A stretch of DNA of 64,000 nt from Colletes latitarsis. Taxonomy: Eukaryota > Arthropoda > Insecta > Hymenoptera > Colletidae. Below the pieces are notes generated by a model. The model did no database searches and was not told the DNA's origin. It was given only the letters and a program-made list of their open reading frames with translations. The stretch covers positions 14,012,001 through 14,076,000 of the forward strand of contig NC_135141.1 of NCBI RefSeq assembly GCF_051014445.1. The letters run 5' to 3'. Position numbers and translations under genes: made by a program. This document shows, in pieces, positions 44,627 to 56,687 of the stretch; the stretch's first letter is position 1; every line of letters starts with the position of its first letter.

Positions 44627-46047
44627 CAAATAAAATTTTTTTTCTGTTTTTCAATATCCACTAGGTAATTCTTATAGAGCTTAGTTCCCTAAACACGAAT
44701 CTGGAAACGGAATTGCTGTATCACCCTCAGTTTTCGAAAAACACGAGTTTATGTAAAAACGCTCAATTTTGAGCAATAACGAGGTATTACGTGAAAATTA
44801 AAAACATCAGAAAGTTCCACTTAGTCTTAAAAGATAGAGGAGAGATTCCTGAATGTGCTAACATCAATAGTTATATTTTGTGCTTTTGAACGGTTGTAAA
44901 TGATCGCCAAAATTTAAAAATGTGTCCAAGTACATACTTTATACACAATACTTTTGCATATTTACGAAAAGTTCTTTATCTGACACGAAAACTATACACA
45001 GGATCTGATTCTGCAAACATTTCTGAGGAAGAAACTGTCCAACAGAGGTGTAGAAGCCGTCCTGAATTGTCACAAGTCGAGAAAATGTTCGTCGGCAACG
45101 CGTGCACGGCGTTTTGCCGCCACATGGCCATCGCTAGCCTACCAGCGCCGTAGCTACGCATAATCGATGCAACACTGATAATATATTAGGTTCCCAATCC
45201 CTGTATATGTTTATCATGTTTAATTTTTTAATCTGTTTGTGGATTTGTAAAAAACATTTTCCGATCATTTCCATTTCTAAACAATTTCGATGTTCATTGT
45301 ATGTATATGATCTTTCTTAGAAAAGCGTACATGTTCGAGTGATTCCATTGATGGATTTACATGAATTTTGAAAATATAATTCAGTGATTAGTATCATACA
45401 GTGTACAACAATATTAAGCAATAAAAGTTACAATAATGAAATGAAATATATTATGTACAGAGTGCATACCCTATTGTACCATTACACCAGTTTCGCTTGT
45501 AGGTAGCTACGGCACTGCCGCGCCGAGATAGGCAAGCGATGGTCGCGTGGCGGTAAAACATCGTGCACGCGTTGCCGATGAACATTTTTTCGACCTGTGA
45601 CAATTGAAAACGGCTTCTATACTTCTGTTGGACAGTTTCTTCTTCAGAAATGTCTGCTCAATCAAATCCTGTGTATAGTTTTCGTGTCAGGTAAAGAACT
45701 TTTCGTAAATATGCAAAAGTATTGTGCATAAAGTGCGTACTTGGACACTTTTTCAAACTTTGGCGATCATTTACAACCGTTCAAAAGCACAAAATATTAT
45801 AACTATTGATGTTAGCACATTCAGGAATCTCTCCTCTATCTTTTAAGACTAAGTGGAACTTTCTGATGTTTTTAATTTTCACGTAATACCTCGTTATTGC
45901 TAAAAATTGAGCGTTTTTACATAAACTCGTGTTTTTCGAAAACTGAGGGTGATACAGCAATTCCATTTTCAGATTCGTGTTTAGGAAACAGGGCTCTACA
46001 AGAATCACCTAGTGGTTATAAGAAAACAAAATTCGTATTAAACAGTG
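44627..46047. mobile_element. Foldback element F, arms ~540 bp
   Basis: Termini CACTGTT (44627) and AACAGTG (46047). Bases 44627-45165 pair with 45490-46047, for example cctaaacacgaatctg at 44689 with its inverse near 45975, and cggcaacgcgtgcac at 45091 with its inverse near 45565. The inner arm ends are GC-rich (tttgccgccacatggccat). TTA on each side may be a 3-bp duplication. No gene seen in the spacer. Confidence 0.8.
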
Positions 46048-46262
46048 TTATGAAAGTGGTGTAAGTCCATTTGCAGCCTGGAAACTGTACATTATTTTAG
46101 TTAAATTCGCCTAAAAGAAATTTATATAATTAAATTACATATTGATAAATTAGTACAAACATTCCCAGACTTCACATAATTAACCTATATTTTTTAATTG
46201 TCAGATCTGCTAACATTCAATTTTCTCGAAACAAAAGTAAATGAACTTGCACCACTTTCAAA
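46048..46262. repeat. T4-like terminal motifs, inverted pair
   Basis: tgaaagtggtgtaagtcca at 46051-46069 matches the outer end of T4; gaacttgcaccactttca at 46243-46260 is an inverted, diverged copy followed by the T4 subterminal block aaataaacggtccaattat. F seems to have inserted beside this terminus. No transposase is attached. Confidence 0.55.
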
Positions 46263-46829
46263 ATAAACGGTCCAATTATCAAATACAATTGAAACATATT
46301 TTTCAACTTTACTGTTTTTATAAAATAACGTTAACACTTAAGCAGAAGGTTAATATTTTATCTACAGAATGAAAATTTACATGTGTCAACTTACTTTTCG
46401 ACCACACAAAAATGCACTAGCTCCGCAAAATACTGAATATTTTCCACGAACGTTGGCTGTTACAAATAAATAAAATACTTTTATGGTTATAAATGTTTAT
46501 TTTCACACATATTTACATCTCACGTATAAATAAATACAAACATTAGATAATTATTTCATACGAGTTTCACAACGCATTGTATGATTTTTATCATAAAAAC
46601 AAGAAAAACAAAATGGTTTCATACACCAAGCGCGTGTTATAAATGCTTGTTCTGTACTGCATTTTTTATTTTTTAAATCGTGTGGAAAACATACTGTACA
46701 TACTGTACTGAAAAGTACATATTGATGCATATGTTAGTACTTATTGAATGAGGTGTTTTATAATTTTCTCCACTAGTGTAGTTACCCCCACTGCAATGGT
46801 TCTTTAAGGTTAAAAGTTTACTGTTTCTA
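46263..46829. other. No recognisable feature
   Basis: AT-rich sequence preceding M2. A frame at 46673-46930 (minus) straddles the M2 terminus and is not credible. Confidence 0.4.
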
Positions 46830-47563
46830 TACAGGGTGGTCCACGCAATTGTTTCAAGTCCTAACTCCGTTATTATTGCATTTACGAAAAAATGCCAAAG
46901 GAGAAAGATAAATGGTTCGAAGAGCACCACATCTGTAGGCCTTTAAATTTTTTTTAGATGCAGTAGTGCATGTGCAATTAACATATTAACGACGGGGCAT
47001 TTTTATTAAAACTTTCCTATACGACGGGTGATTTCAATGATACAGAATTCCTTCAACATGTGTATACTAAAAATGTGATAAGTATTTTTGTAATTAACAT
47101 ATTTCGTTGATATTTTCAGCAGTCATATGTAGGTAATATTGGAATTTTTTTTCTTGTGTTATTGGAGAAATTACTAGAAAGACACACACTTGTCATAAAA
47201 CGAGAATTCTCGTTTCCCGTCGGTAATGTATTAACAATTGCATCATTTCTTTAAATAGAAATGCATATTTTTTTACACAGATCGATTCTTCTGTTCATTC
47301 TGTGTAAAAAATGATTAGGGTACCATGGCAAAAAAATTATTAGATCTCGAGATATTTCCAAAAAATGTCTTCATCGAAGAAGATACTCAAACACTTCATG
47401 ACTATGTTGTAAAGGTAAACACCCTTTCGACATTGTTATCATAACAGAAACTGATTTGTACGAGTAAACATTTCATCATTCAGTAGCAATTCACGTATCG
47501 TAACTCGAGAACGAAAACTAAGAATTTGGAAAAGTGTAACTGTATTTCACTAAATACAAGAAA

Positions 47564-47738
47564 ATGTATTTTACTGACAGTGAGACACAAGATATGTGCG
47601 GCGCTTTTGTGTTGTGTGACAAAAATACGAGTGTCGTCGCTAGAATGTACCAGGAAAAATATCCAAACCGTCGACGACCATCGCGACAATTGTTTTTCAA
47701 ATTGAATAACAGTTTGCAACAGTATGGTGCATTTGTTG
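47564..47738 (+). pseudogene. M2 transposase N-terminal fragment, left arm
   Basis: Reads MYFTDSETQDMCGAFVLCDK and on to LNNSLQQYGAF, the DUF4817-like N-terminal helix-turn-helix of M2. After the GGTGCATTT codons it jumps into terminal-repeat sequence (GTTGATATTTTCAGCAG), giving a short nonsense tail. The mirror copy is at 52676-52873. Confidence 0.85.
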
Positions 47739-47998
47739 ATATTTTCAGCAGTCATATGTAGGTAATATTGGAATTTTTTTCTTGTGTTATTGGAGAAATT
47801 ACTAGAAAGACACACACTTGTCATAAAACGAGAATTCTCGTTTCCCGTCGGTAATGTATTAACAATTGCATCATTTCTTTAAATAGAAATGCATATTTGT
47901 TTACACAGATCGATTCTTCTGTTCATTCTACGTAAAAAATGATTAGGGTACCATGGCAAAAGAATTATTAGATCTCGAGATATTTTCAAAAAATGTCT

Positions 47999-48335
47999 TT
48001 ATCGAAGAAGATGCTCAAACGCTTCTCCATTACATTCTAAACATTTCTGATAACGTTTTTTTATTGTTTGCATAACTGCGTTTAAATTATCTGCAGTTAT
48101 TGCTGCACATTCTAGTATGATTCTTTCTCTCAGATTCTCTACAGAATCTATGGGATTTGAATAAATTCTATCTTTCAAATAACCCAACAAAAAAAAGTCA
48201 AGGGGATTTAAATCAGGTGAACGGGCTGGCCAACGTATTGATGTATTTGTTGCGATAACGTTATTGCAAAACTTATTTTTTAGAAACCGTATGGCTACTT
48301 GTGAGCTGTGTGCCGGTGCACCATCTTGTTGAAAG
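47999..48335 (-). pseudogene. M2 transposase C-terminal fragment, left arm
   Basis: On the minus strand: YFQQDGAPAHSSQVAIRFLK (second Asp), WPARSPDLNPLDFFLLGYLK (third Asp, 41 residues after the second), ending NGEAFEHLLR at 47999. Spacing and motifs fit a DD41D mariner-like enzyme. Upstream it is cut by T5 (TA at 48336-48337). The frame seen begins with eight codons from T5. Its mirror in the right arm is 52098-52405. Confidence 0.85.
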
Positions 48336-48337
48336 TA

Positions 48338-49272
48338 CAGTGTGTTAGGAAATGATAGGTTCACTCACATTTATTATCGTAACTTCTAGAAAAATGTATC
48401 AACTGCTCTGAAATTTTCAAGATATAATGTCCTTGTATTAACAAATCTGATTGCTAAATTTCGTTTTCGAGTAATATTTCAAAATGATGTAACAAGAATA
48501 TCATAATTTTAACATATTTCAACCGTTAATAAATGATAGGTTCACTTTAAAAAACATATTTATAGATAGTGATTAAATAATTCTTAACAAAGTAAAAATT
48601 AAAATTAATATTTGATAGGTTTTCCAGCACTTTTAATTAATGAATTGATTCGCTTCGGCATAGATTCGACAAGATTTGCGAGTTGCCGAGTAGCAATGCG
48701 ATCCCAAGCGTTCGTAATTGCCGTTTCGAGCTCTTTTACACTATTCAATTGCCGACAATCATCGTAAACATCGCGTACTAGTTGTCCCCATAAATTCTCA
48801 ATCGGGTTAAGATCAGGAAACCTCGATGGCCATATTAACGTGTCTATATTTTTAGTTTTTAACCATTGTTTAGTGCTCGATGAAGCGTGCACTGTTGCGT
48901 TATCATGCATCAATGTTAATTTTGCAGACGAAAAACGGCGAATATAGGGCAAAAGGTGTTCTTTGAAAACAGCTTGATATTTTTTTTAATCGAGTCGTGT
49001 ATCAAGGAAGGCTAATGTCGTCTTGTCAAATCTAGAGAACCTCCAGCAAAGTTACGCTTTGAAAAATAACGCGGTTCTGTACATAGATCGTGCCAATAGT
49101 TCGCCAACCCATCTGCTCCATCAAAGTTGAATTTCTTTTCATCGGACCAAATAATCGAAAAATTTAAAAATATGTAAATTGCAACGGCCTCGCTAAAAAA
49201 ATGTGCACATATCGAATGCCACCGATGGGTCCACGTTTTATGTAAATCTGCAAACGTTACACGTCTTTGCAA
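48338..49272 (-). mobile_element. Tc1-like T5 fragment, left arm of M2
   Basis: CAGTGTGTTAGGAAATGATA at 48338 after TA. It carries the transposase 3' half and stops at ..cgtctttgcaa near 49270, where it is joined through TTGCAA to an M2 N-terminal fragment. It occupies the mirror of the T5 site in the right arm, so it was copied with the arm rather than inserted separately. Confidence 0.87.
48605..49270 (-). pseudogene. T5 Tc1-like transposase fragment, left arm
   Basis: From the truncated 5' side: TFADLHKTWTHRWHS, then IIWSDEKKFNFDGADGLANY (first Asp), a deletion within GGSL, then TLMHDNATVHASS (second Asp) and SRFPDLNPIENLWGQL (Glu), ending GKPIKY at 48605. The 115-codon tail is free of frame breaks here, unlike in the right arm. 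The segment normally reading M-V-W is missing in both copies. N-terminal DNA-binding region absent. Confidence 0.83.
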
Positions 49273-50346
49273 CACTATGGTGCATTTGTTGATATTTTTT
49301 CGTTGATATTTTCAGCAGTCATATGTAGGTAATATTGGAATTTTTTTTCTTGTGTTATTGGAGCAATTACTAGAAAGACACACACTTGTCATAAAACGAA
49401 AATTCTCGTTTCTCTCTCTTTATTGAAGAAGATACTCAAACACTTCACGACTATGTTGTAAAGGTAAACACCCTTTCGACATTGTTGTCATAACAGAAAC
49501 TGATTAGTACGAGTAAGCATTTCATCATTCAGTAGCAATTCACGTATCGTAACTCGAGTACGAAAACTAAGAATTTGGAAAAGTGTAACTGTATTTCACT
49601 AAATACAAGAAAATGTATTTTACTAACAGTGAGAAACAAGATATGTACGACACTTTTGTGTTGTGTGTCAAAAATACGAATGCCGCCGCAAGACTGTACC
49701 AGGAAAAATATTCAAACCGTCGACAACCATCGCGACAATTGTTTTTCAAATTGAATAACAGTTTGCAACGCTATGGTGCATTTACCAAACCCAAAAGAGA
49801 AGTTCCAAAACCAGTAGTAGGAAATGAAAACAACAGAGTGAACATACTCGCTTATTTTCAGTGGAAACCAAAAGCATCTACAGGAGAAATATCGAGAGAA
49901 TGCAGTGTAAGCCTCGATAGTGTGAAACGAATTTTTAAATCAGAGAAGCTTCATCCGTATCGATTTAGTGTTGGTCATGCCTTACATGTTGGAGATTCAA
50001 TAAGACGTATGCAATTTTGTCAATTTGTTTTAAACCAAATTCAGATGAACGAAGATTTCCCGCGGCAGATTTTATGGACGGATGAATGTACGTTCACCAA
50101 CAATGGTGTTTTTAATCGTCATAATGAACATACATGAGCAAGAAGAAATGCATTCCTTAGGAGGAACATACATCACCAAATAAGGTACACTGTTAATGTA
50201 TCGTGTGGGATTTTAAATACCAATATTATTGGTCCATACTACATCGATGGTGCCCTAAATGGAGAAAAATGTCGACACTTTTTGGAATTTGAATTGTCAT
50301 CTCTTCTCAACGACATTCCTCTCCGAGACAGGCTAAATTGTAAATA

Positions 50347-52096
50347 CAGTGTGTTAGGAAATGATAGGTTCAGTCATACTTATGATAATAATTTAGAAAA
50401 AAGTGCATAAATCAGTTTCAAATTTTCAGAATTTTTAGCTTTTATATTAACAAACTGTTCTGCTAAACATTATATGGAAATAACGGTTCAAAAAGAAACT
50501 AGAAATCTTTTACTGAATGTAACCAGCTTTTAACCGTTAATAAATGATAGGTTCACTTGCTAAAAGGACGATTAAACGATTTGTTAATGTACCAAAATTT
50601 AATACATCGCAATATTTTTTCGTTATAATGCATTCATTGTGAATTTGGCTGCTCGACACCCGTCATTTTGTTTGCGTGTCGTTTGGTACGTATCCTGGTT
50701 ACAAAGGAAACAAACGGTAAACAATTTCTCATGAATCTTCCCATGCATTTACAGTGAAAAAGATACGTATTAAAGTATCCAGGTATCGAGTTATTAAGGT
50801 GTTGAAGCATTTTTTTTAAAAATGGCCAGGGGTAAAGTTTTGAACGAAAAAGAGAAAGGACAGATATTGACGTATAAAGATTCTGGAATGTCTGATCGAG
50901 AAATTGGTCGTCGCATAGGCAGATCTTGCAATGTGGTGAATCAGTTTATAAAAAACGGGGATGAAAAAATCACCTGGAAGACCAGGAAAATCGACACCAC
51001 GCGATAAAAGAGCAATTATCGCGTGTACATAAAATTCAACAATAGGAAGTCGACGATTACGCAACGAATTCGCGGCAAATGTTTCACACGTGACAGTATG
51101 GAATGTTTTAAAAGAATCTTCTAATCTTGTATACAAGAAAATGAAATCTGCCCCAACGCTTAAAAAGGAGCATTGCAAAAGACGTGTAACATTTGTAGAT
51201 TTGCATAAAACGTGGACCCATCGGTGGCGTTCGGTATGTGCACATTTTTTAGCGAGGACGTTGCAATTTACATATTTTTAAATTTTTCGATTATTTGGTC
51301 CGATGAAAAGAAATTCAACTTGGATGGAGCAGATGGGTTGGCGAACTATTGGCACGATCTATGTACAGAACCGCGTTATTTTTCAAAGCGTAACTTTGCT
51401 GGAGGTTCTCTGGATTTGACAAAACGACATTAGCCTTCGTTGATACACGACTCGATTCAAAAAAATATCAAGCTGTTTTCGAAGAACACCTTTTGCCCTA
51501 TATTCGCCGTTTTTCGTCTGCAAAATTAACATTGATGCATGATAACGCAACAGTGCACGCTTCATCAAGCACTAAACAATGGTTAAAAACTAAAAATATA
51601 GTCACGTTAATATGGCCATCAAGGTCTCCTGATCTTAACCCGATTGAGAATTTATGGGGACAACTAGTACGCGATGTCGGCAATTGAATAGTGTAAAAGA
51701 GCTCGAAACGGCAATTACGAACGCTTGGGATCGCATTACTACTCGGCAACTCACAAATCTTGTCGAATCCATGCCGAAGCGAATCAATTTATTAATTAAA
51801 AGTGCTGGAAAATCTATTAAATATTAATTTTAATTTTTACTTTGTCAAGAATTATTTAATCACTATGTATAAATATGTTTTTTAAAGTGAACCTATCATT
51901 TATTAACGGTTGAAATATGTTAAAATTATGATATTCTTATGTTACATCATTTTGAAATATTACTCGAAAACGAAATTTAGCAATCACATTTGTTAATACA
52001 AGGACATTATATCTTGAAAGTTTCAGAGCAGTTGATACATTTCTCTATAAGTTACGATAATAAATGTGAGTGAACCTATCATTTCCTAACACACTG
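50347..52096 (+). mobile_element. Tc1-like element T5, complete, nested in M2 transposase
   Basis: CAGTGTGTTAGGAAATGATA at 50347 to the inverse ending at 52096 (1750 bp), TA at 50345-50346 and 52097-52098. Arms about 200 bp with an inner repeat of aaatgataggttcact (near 50543 and its inverse near 51890), again IR/DR-like. Confidence 0.92.
50822..51827 (+). pseudogene. T5 Tc1-like DD34E transposase, frame-disrupted
   Basis: Start MARGKVLNEKEKGQILTYKD at 50822 with a typical Tc1-like first helix-turn-helix (SGMSDREIGRRIGRSCNVV). A frame change at about 50970 takes the reading from GDEK into SPGRPGKSTPRDKRAII. First Asp in IIWSDEKKFNLDGADG; then a short deletion after GGSL. Second Asp in LMHDNATVHASS and Glu in SPDLNPIENLWGQL, followed by a deletion that shifts the frame at VRDV. 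End GKSIKY at 51827. Several breaks; inactive. Confidence 0.87.
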
Positions 52097-52675
52097 TACT
52101 TTCACCAAGATGGTGCACCGGCACACAGCTAACAAGTGGCCATGCGGTTTCTAAAAAATAAGTTTTGCAATAACGTTATCGCAACAAATACATCAATACG
52201 TTGGCCATCCCGTTCACCTGATTTAAGTCTCCTTGACTTTTTTTTGTTGGGTTATTTGAAAGATAGAATTTATTCAAATCCCATAGATTCTGTAGAAAAT
52301 CTGAGAGATAGAATCATACTAGAATGTGCAGCAATAACTGCAAATAATTTAAACGCAGTTATGCAAACAATAAAAAAAACGTTATCAGAAATGTTTAGAA
52401 TGTAATGGAGAAGCGTTTGAGCATCTTCTTCGATAAAGACATTTTTTGAAAATATCTCGAGATCTAATAATTCTTTTGCCATGGTACCCTAATCATTTTT
52501 TACGTAGAATGAACAGAAGAATCGATCTGTGTAAAAAAAGTATGCATTTCTATTTAAAGAAATGATGCAATTGTTAACACATTACCGACGGGAAACGAGT
52601 ATTCTCGTTTTATGACAAGTGTGTGTCTTTTTAGTAATTTCTCCAATAACACAAGAAAAAAAATTCCAATATTAC

Positions 52676-52873
52676 CTACATATGACTGCTGAAAATATCA
52701 ACAAATGCACCATAGTGTTGCAAACTGTTATTCAATTTGAAAACCAATTGTCGCGATGGTCGTCGACGGTTTGGATATTTTTCCTGATACAGTCTTGCGG
52801 CGGCATTCGTATTTTTGTCACACAACACAAAAGTGTCGTACATATCTTGTTTCTCACTGTCAGTAAAATACAT
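52676..52873 (-). pseudogene. M2 transposase N-terminal fragment, right arm
   Basis: Minus-strand mirror of 47564-47738: MYFTDSEKQDMYDTFVLCDK to LNNSLQHYGAF, then the same jump into GTTGATATTTTCAGCAG terminal-repeat sequence. The identical joint in both arms shows that it predates the large palindrome. Confidence 0.85.
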
Positions 52874-53877
52874 TTTCTTGTATTTAGTGAAATATAGTTA
52901 CACTTTTCCAAATTCTTAGTTTTCGTACTCGAGTTACGATACGTGAATTGCTACTGAATGATGAAATGCTTACTCGTGCAAATCAGTTTCTGTTGTGATA
53001 ACAATGTCGAAAGGGTGTCTACCTTTACAACATAGTCGTGAAGTGTTTGAGTATCTTCTTCGATGAAGACATTTTTTGAAAATATCTCGAGATCTAATAA
53101 TTTTTTTGCCATGGTACCCTAATCATTTTTTACGCAGAATGAACAGAAGAATCGATCTGTGTAAAAAAAGTATGCATTTCTATTTAAAGAAATGATGCAA
53201 TTGTTAACACATTACCGTCGGTAAACGAGTATTCTCGTTTTATGACAAGTGTGTGTCTTTCTAGTAATTTCTCTAATAACACAAGGAAAAAAAATTCCAA
53301 TATTACCTACATATGACTGCTGAAAATATCAACGAAATATATTAATTACAAAAATACTTGTCACATTTTTAGTATACACATGTTGAAGGAATTCTGTATC
53401 ATTAAAATCACCCGTCGTATAGGGAAGTTTTAATAAAAATGCCCCGTCGTTAATATGTTAATTGCACATGCACTACTGCATCTAAAAAAAATTTAAAGGC
53501 CTACAGATGTGGTGCTCTTCGAACCATTTATCTTTCTCCTTTGGCATTTTTTCGTAAATGCAATAATGACGGAGTTATGACTTGAAACAATTGCGTGGAC
53601 CACCCTGTATATCGTGTTACATAGTTGCTGCTTGACTGGTTAATTCGCCGAACGATAATTAAACTTAAGTCCGTATCTCTTTAGCGAATACTCGTATCTG
53701 GTCGTTCGTTTAAACAATCTAAGGATTAGAGCAGTAGCTTCGAATTGGATCGTTAAGACTATCCTGATAAGATGTATTTATTATTTTCTTTCCGATAAAC
53801 GCTGTATCTCTATATAATTTTTTATATAAACTTGTTGGTCAGTGTTCTTGGGACGATCTTATAATATTTAACACTAG

Positions 53878-54059
53878 GTTTACGGACACTCGTTGCGTAT
53901 ATTTTTATTATAATTCGCCATGTTGATAGTTGCATTGAAATGCAATTTTTCCTTTAATTAGAGTGTATATTCATATCGTTACATCAATTAAATTTAACAT
54001 AAATTGATAACAAATAATATTTATGAGTCCTATAACGTTAAGTTTAAACCTAGTGTTAA
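53878..54059. mobile_element. TTAA-target short element D2 (182 bp)
   Basis: TTAACACTAGGTTTACGG at the left and AAACCTAGTGTTAA at the right, TTAA at both ends. Shorter relative of D1 (internal blocks gtatattcatatcgttac class shared). Confidence 0.78.
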
Positions 54060-54866
54060 TTAACTTTTCAAGTACAACGTCCAATGTACCAATCGAGAAA
54101 TCTTCATTAGCTGTCGAACTTAATCGTATATTTTTATATTTATGAATTCAATTTTATCATTTAAAGACCGTATAGTAGGAAAGGATCGTTAAAAATCTTC
54201 CCTGAGACGTAACTTTTTCAAAAATCACTAAAAGGGTATAGCCGAATAAGGAGGACAAATGTGCCCTCAAACCGAATTAAACGAACGATGGGTCATTCGA
54301 TAGCTTATCCAAAAAAAACCATGTGTGCAAATTTTTAACTTGAAATCTCGACCGTGGGGATAGTAATGGAGTGAAAACGAAAATCATGTTTTTCAACAAT
54401 TTCTCTTAACCTATTGAGTAAAAAAATGTAAAAAAATTCAGAGACACTTCGGGTACTGGGACACATATTTTGGGAGATTTTCAGATTTTTTGATCGAAGA
54501 ACCAGGTAGTAAAAAATAAAAAACCGCAAAAAATGCCGAAAAATGCCAATTACGTATCGAAGGAGGCCCGGAACTACTTTTATACTTTTACAGTAAACAC
54601 GTATTGCTATTACTATTATTCTCAAATTTTTTTCAGATTTTTCATTTTGGTGCGCCGCAGTGAAAAAAAATAAAAACCGATTTTTTCCTCATTTTCTGCG
54701 TATTAGAGTAACTTACACGTTGAATTTTTATGCATTCTTCAATATGGGAGTGTTTTGTTCACTGTTTAATGTTTCTACACTAAGCAGAATTACATAACAA
54801 TTGAAAGAAATAAAATAACGCAACCGTTAAGCGCAAGATATCCTAAAAAATCAACGATGTTTTCAA

Positions 54867-54950
54867 CGGCATCGATGGCGCAGCGTTAGTGTCCGACTGG
54901 GGAATCGCTGGAAGTTTTTTTACCGTAGGTTCGAGTCTCTCTTTGGGACT
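54867..54950 (+). ncRNA. tRNA-like segment in left arm of B3
   Basis: A-box-like tggcgcagcgttag and B-box-like GGTTCGAGTCTC in the same spacing as in B2, with a two-base loss after the A box. Degenerate stems; probable Pol III-type relic. Confidence 0.48.
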
Positions 54951-55970
54951 TAGAATTTTTTTTTATTCGTTATTTTTTTTTTCAAATTCTAACTATATAA
55001 CAATGATTTATATTTATTTATAAATATTCTAAAGGTATTTTACAAATATTTTAACCTGAAGTATGTATAAATATAATTTTGGAGCGATTTTTGCGTAGGA
55101 TGATTTTCTTATCTCCACATCATTTAAAAATAACTTCAAAAAAATTAAGGATACATATGGTTAAACTATTGCAATATTTAATATACTGTTAAAATCCAAA
55201 GTGATTTGAGAATTCGGTTTATGACAGTTTTCTGGTACATTGTAGTTATTAGGAATCGTTTTTTTCGTAAGATTATTTTTCTAATAATTTGTAATTGGTA
55301 AGAAATTGGAATTCTGAAATCTAATACAGGATATTTAAATCCTTCACTTCTGTTCTACATTTGTGCTTCAATATCCTCAATAGTGATTGTCCTATCATAA
55401 ATATACGAATATTGAATCTGTACGAATGAATATACTCCCGTTAAGTCCTCAGTGAACCTCAGGCTTGCACAAGGAATAGTGTTAATAGGAAAAAAAGAAT
55501 AAAGTTATGGATTCAATGTTACGCACCTCGCGACTATACAATGTCGATGTGACATTCTAAGAACATTAGGACGAGATATTGTCATAGAGCCTTATCATAA
55601 TTGATTAGTCACTCTTTAGCAAGTTACTCTGTAGCAAACATTCATATTTATCAAAGAAAGAGAAAAAAAAGGAAAGATCTGCTTGATCGATGGAGGAGAA
55701 GAAGTAATAGTAAGCTAGTATAGAATCTTCTGTTCTAATCCATTCACAATAGTCAAAGGTAAGAGATTTGAATACTAACATTTCACATTAATTTCAGTTT
55801 AAGAGATGTTAAACAATAATCGTGGTTGACAAAAAAAATAAGGACGCAAAGACGCTCCAAAATTATATTTATACATATTTCAGGTTAAAATATTTGTAAA
55901 ATGCCTTTAGAATATTTATAAATAAATAGAAACCATTGTTATATAGTCAGAATTTGAAAAAAAATACTAA

Positions 55971-56055
55971 GTCCCAAAGAGAGACTCGAACCTACGGTAA
56001 AAAAACTTCCAGCGGTTCCACAGCCGGACACTCTAACACTGCGCCAACGACTCTG
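55971..56055 (-). ncRNA. tRNA-like segment in right arm of B3
   Basis: Minus-strand partner of 54867-54950 (gagactcgaacctacgg at 55981; ctgcgccaacga at 56039). Same promoter-like layout. Confidence 0.48.
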
Positions 56056-56687
56056 TTGAAAACATCGTTGATTTTTTAGGATATGTTGCGCTCAACGGTT
56101 GGTTTATTTTATTTTTTTCAATTGTTATGTAATTTTGCTTAGTGTAGAAACATTAAACAGTGAACAAAACACTCGCATATTGAAGAATGCATAAAAATTC
56201 AACGTGTAAGTTACTCTAATACGCAGAAAATGAGGAAAAAATCGGTTTTTATTTTTGTTCACTGCGGCGCACCAAAATGAAAAATCTGAAAAAAATTGAG
56301 AATAATAGTAATAGCAATACGTGTTTACTGTAAAAGTATAAAAGTAGTTCCGGGCCTCCTTCGATACGTAATGGGCATTTTTCGGCATTTTTTGCGGTTT
56401 TTTATTTTTTACTATCTGGTTCTTCGATTAAAAAATCTGAAAATCTCCGAAAATATATATCCCAGTATCCGAAGTGTCTCTGAATTTTTTTACATTTTTT
56501 TACTCAATAGGTTAAGAGAAATTGTTGAAAAACATGATTTTCGTTTTCACCCCATTACTACCCCCACGGTCGAGATTTCAAGTTAAAAATTTGCACACAT
56601 GGTTTTTTTTGGATAAGCTATCGAATGACCCATCGTTCGTTCAATTCGGTTTGGGGGCACATTTGACCCCCTTATTCGGCTATTCCC

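Larger units (their letters stand above)
49613..52405 (+). pseudogene. M2 mariner-like transposase, split by T5
   Basis: Start MYFTNSEKQDMYDTFVLCVK at 49613. The N-terminal DUF4817-like helix-turn-helix is followed by a second one (STGEISRECSVSLDSVKRIF). First Asp in LWTDECTFTNNGVFNRHNEH; a TGA follows at 50137. The frame goes on through YTVNVSCGILN, NIIGPYYIDGALNG to CK, where T5 is inserted at TA. After T5: YFHQDGAPAH (a stop just downstream at about 52130), WPSRSPDLSLLDFFLLGYLK with third Asp 41 residues on. The 3' end near 52405 is frame-shifted. Dead gene; removing T5 and one TA makes the reading frame meet exactly across the joint. Confidence 0.88.
46832..53607. mobile_element. M2 mariner-like composite, palindromic, 6.8 kb
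   Basis: CAGGGTGGTCCACGCAATTG at 46832 and the inverse ending at 53607, TA on both sides (46830-46831, 53608-53609). Left arm 46832 to about 49272 mirrors right arm about 51172 to 53607 (about 2.44 kb each). Order in the left arm: terminal repeat, transposase N-terminus (+), inner terminal repeat, transposase C-terminus (-), T5 fragment (-). The spacer holds the 5' part of a forward transposase and of a complete T5. The joints show microhomology. Confidence 0.88.
54234..56687. mobile_element. Family B element B3
   Basis: GGGTATAGCCGAATAAGG at 54234 to the inverse ending at 56687. Arms about 855 bp (to about 55090 and from about 55845), highly similar to B2 arms, each with a tRNA-like segment. 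The 0.75-kb centre is homologous to parts of the B2 centre (tttctgttctacatttgtg). No gene; recurrent 87-96 codon frames in the arms are unconvincing. Confidence 0.87.
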
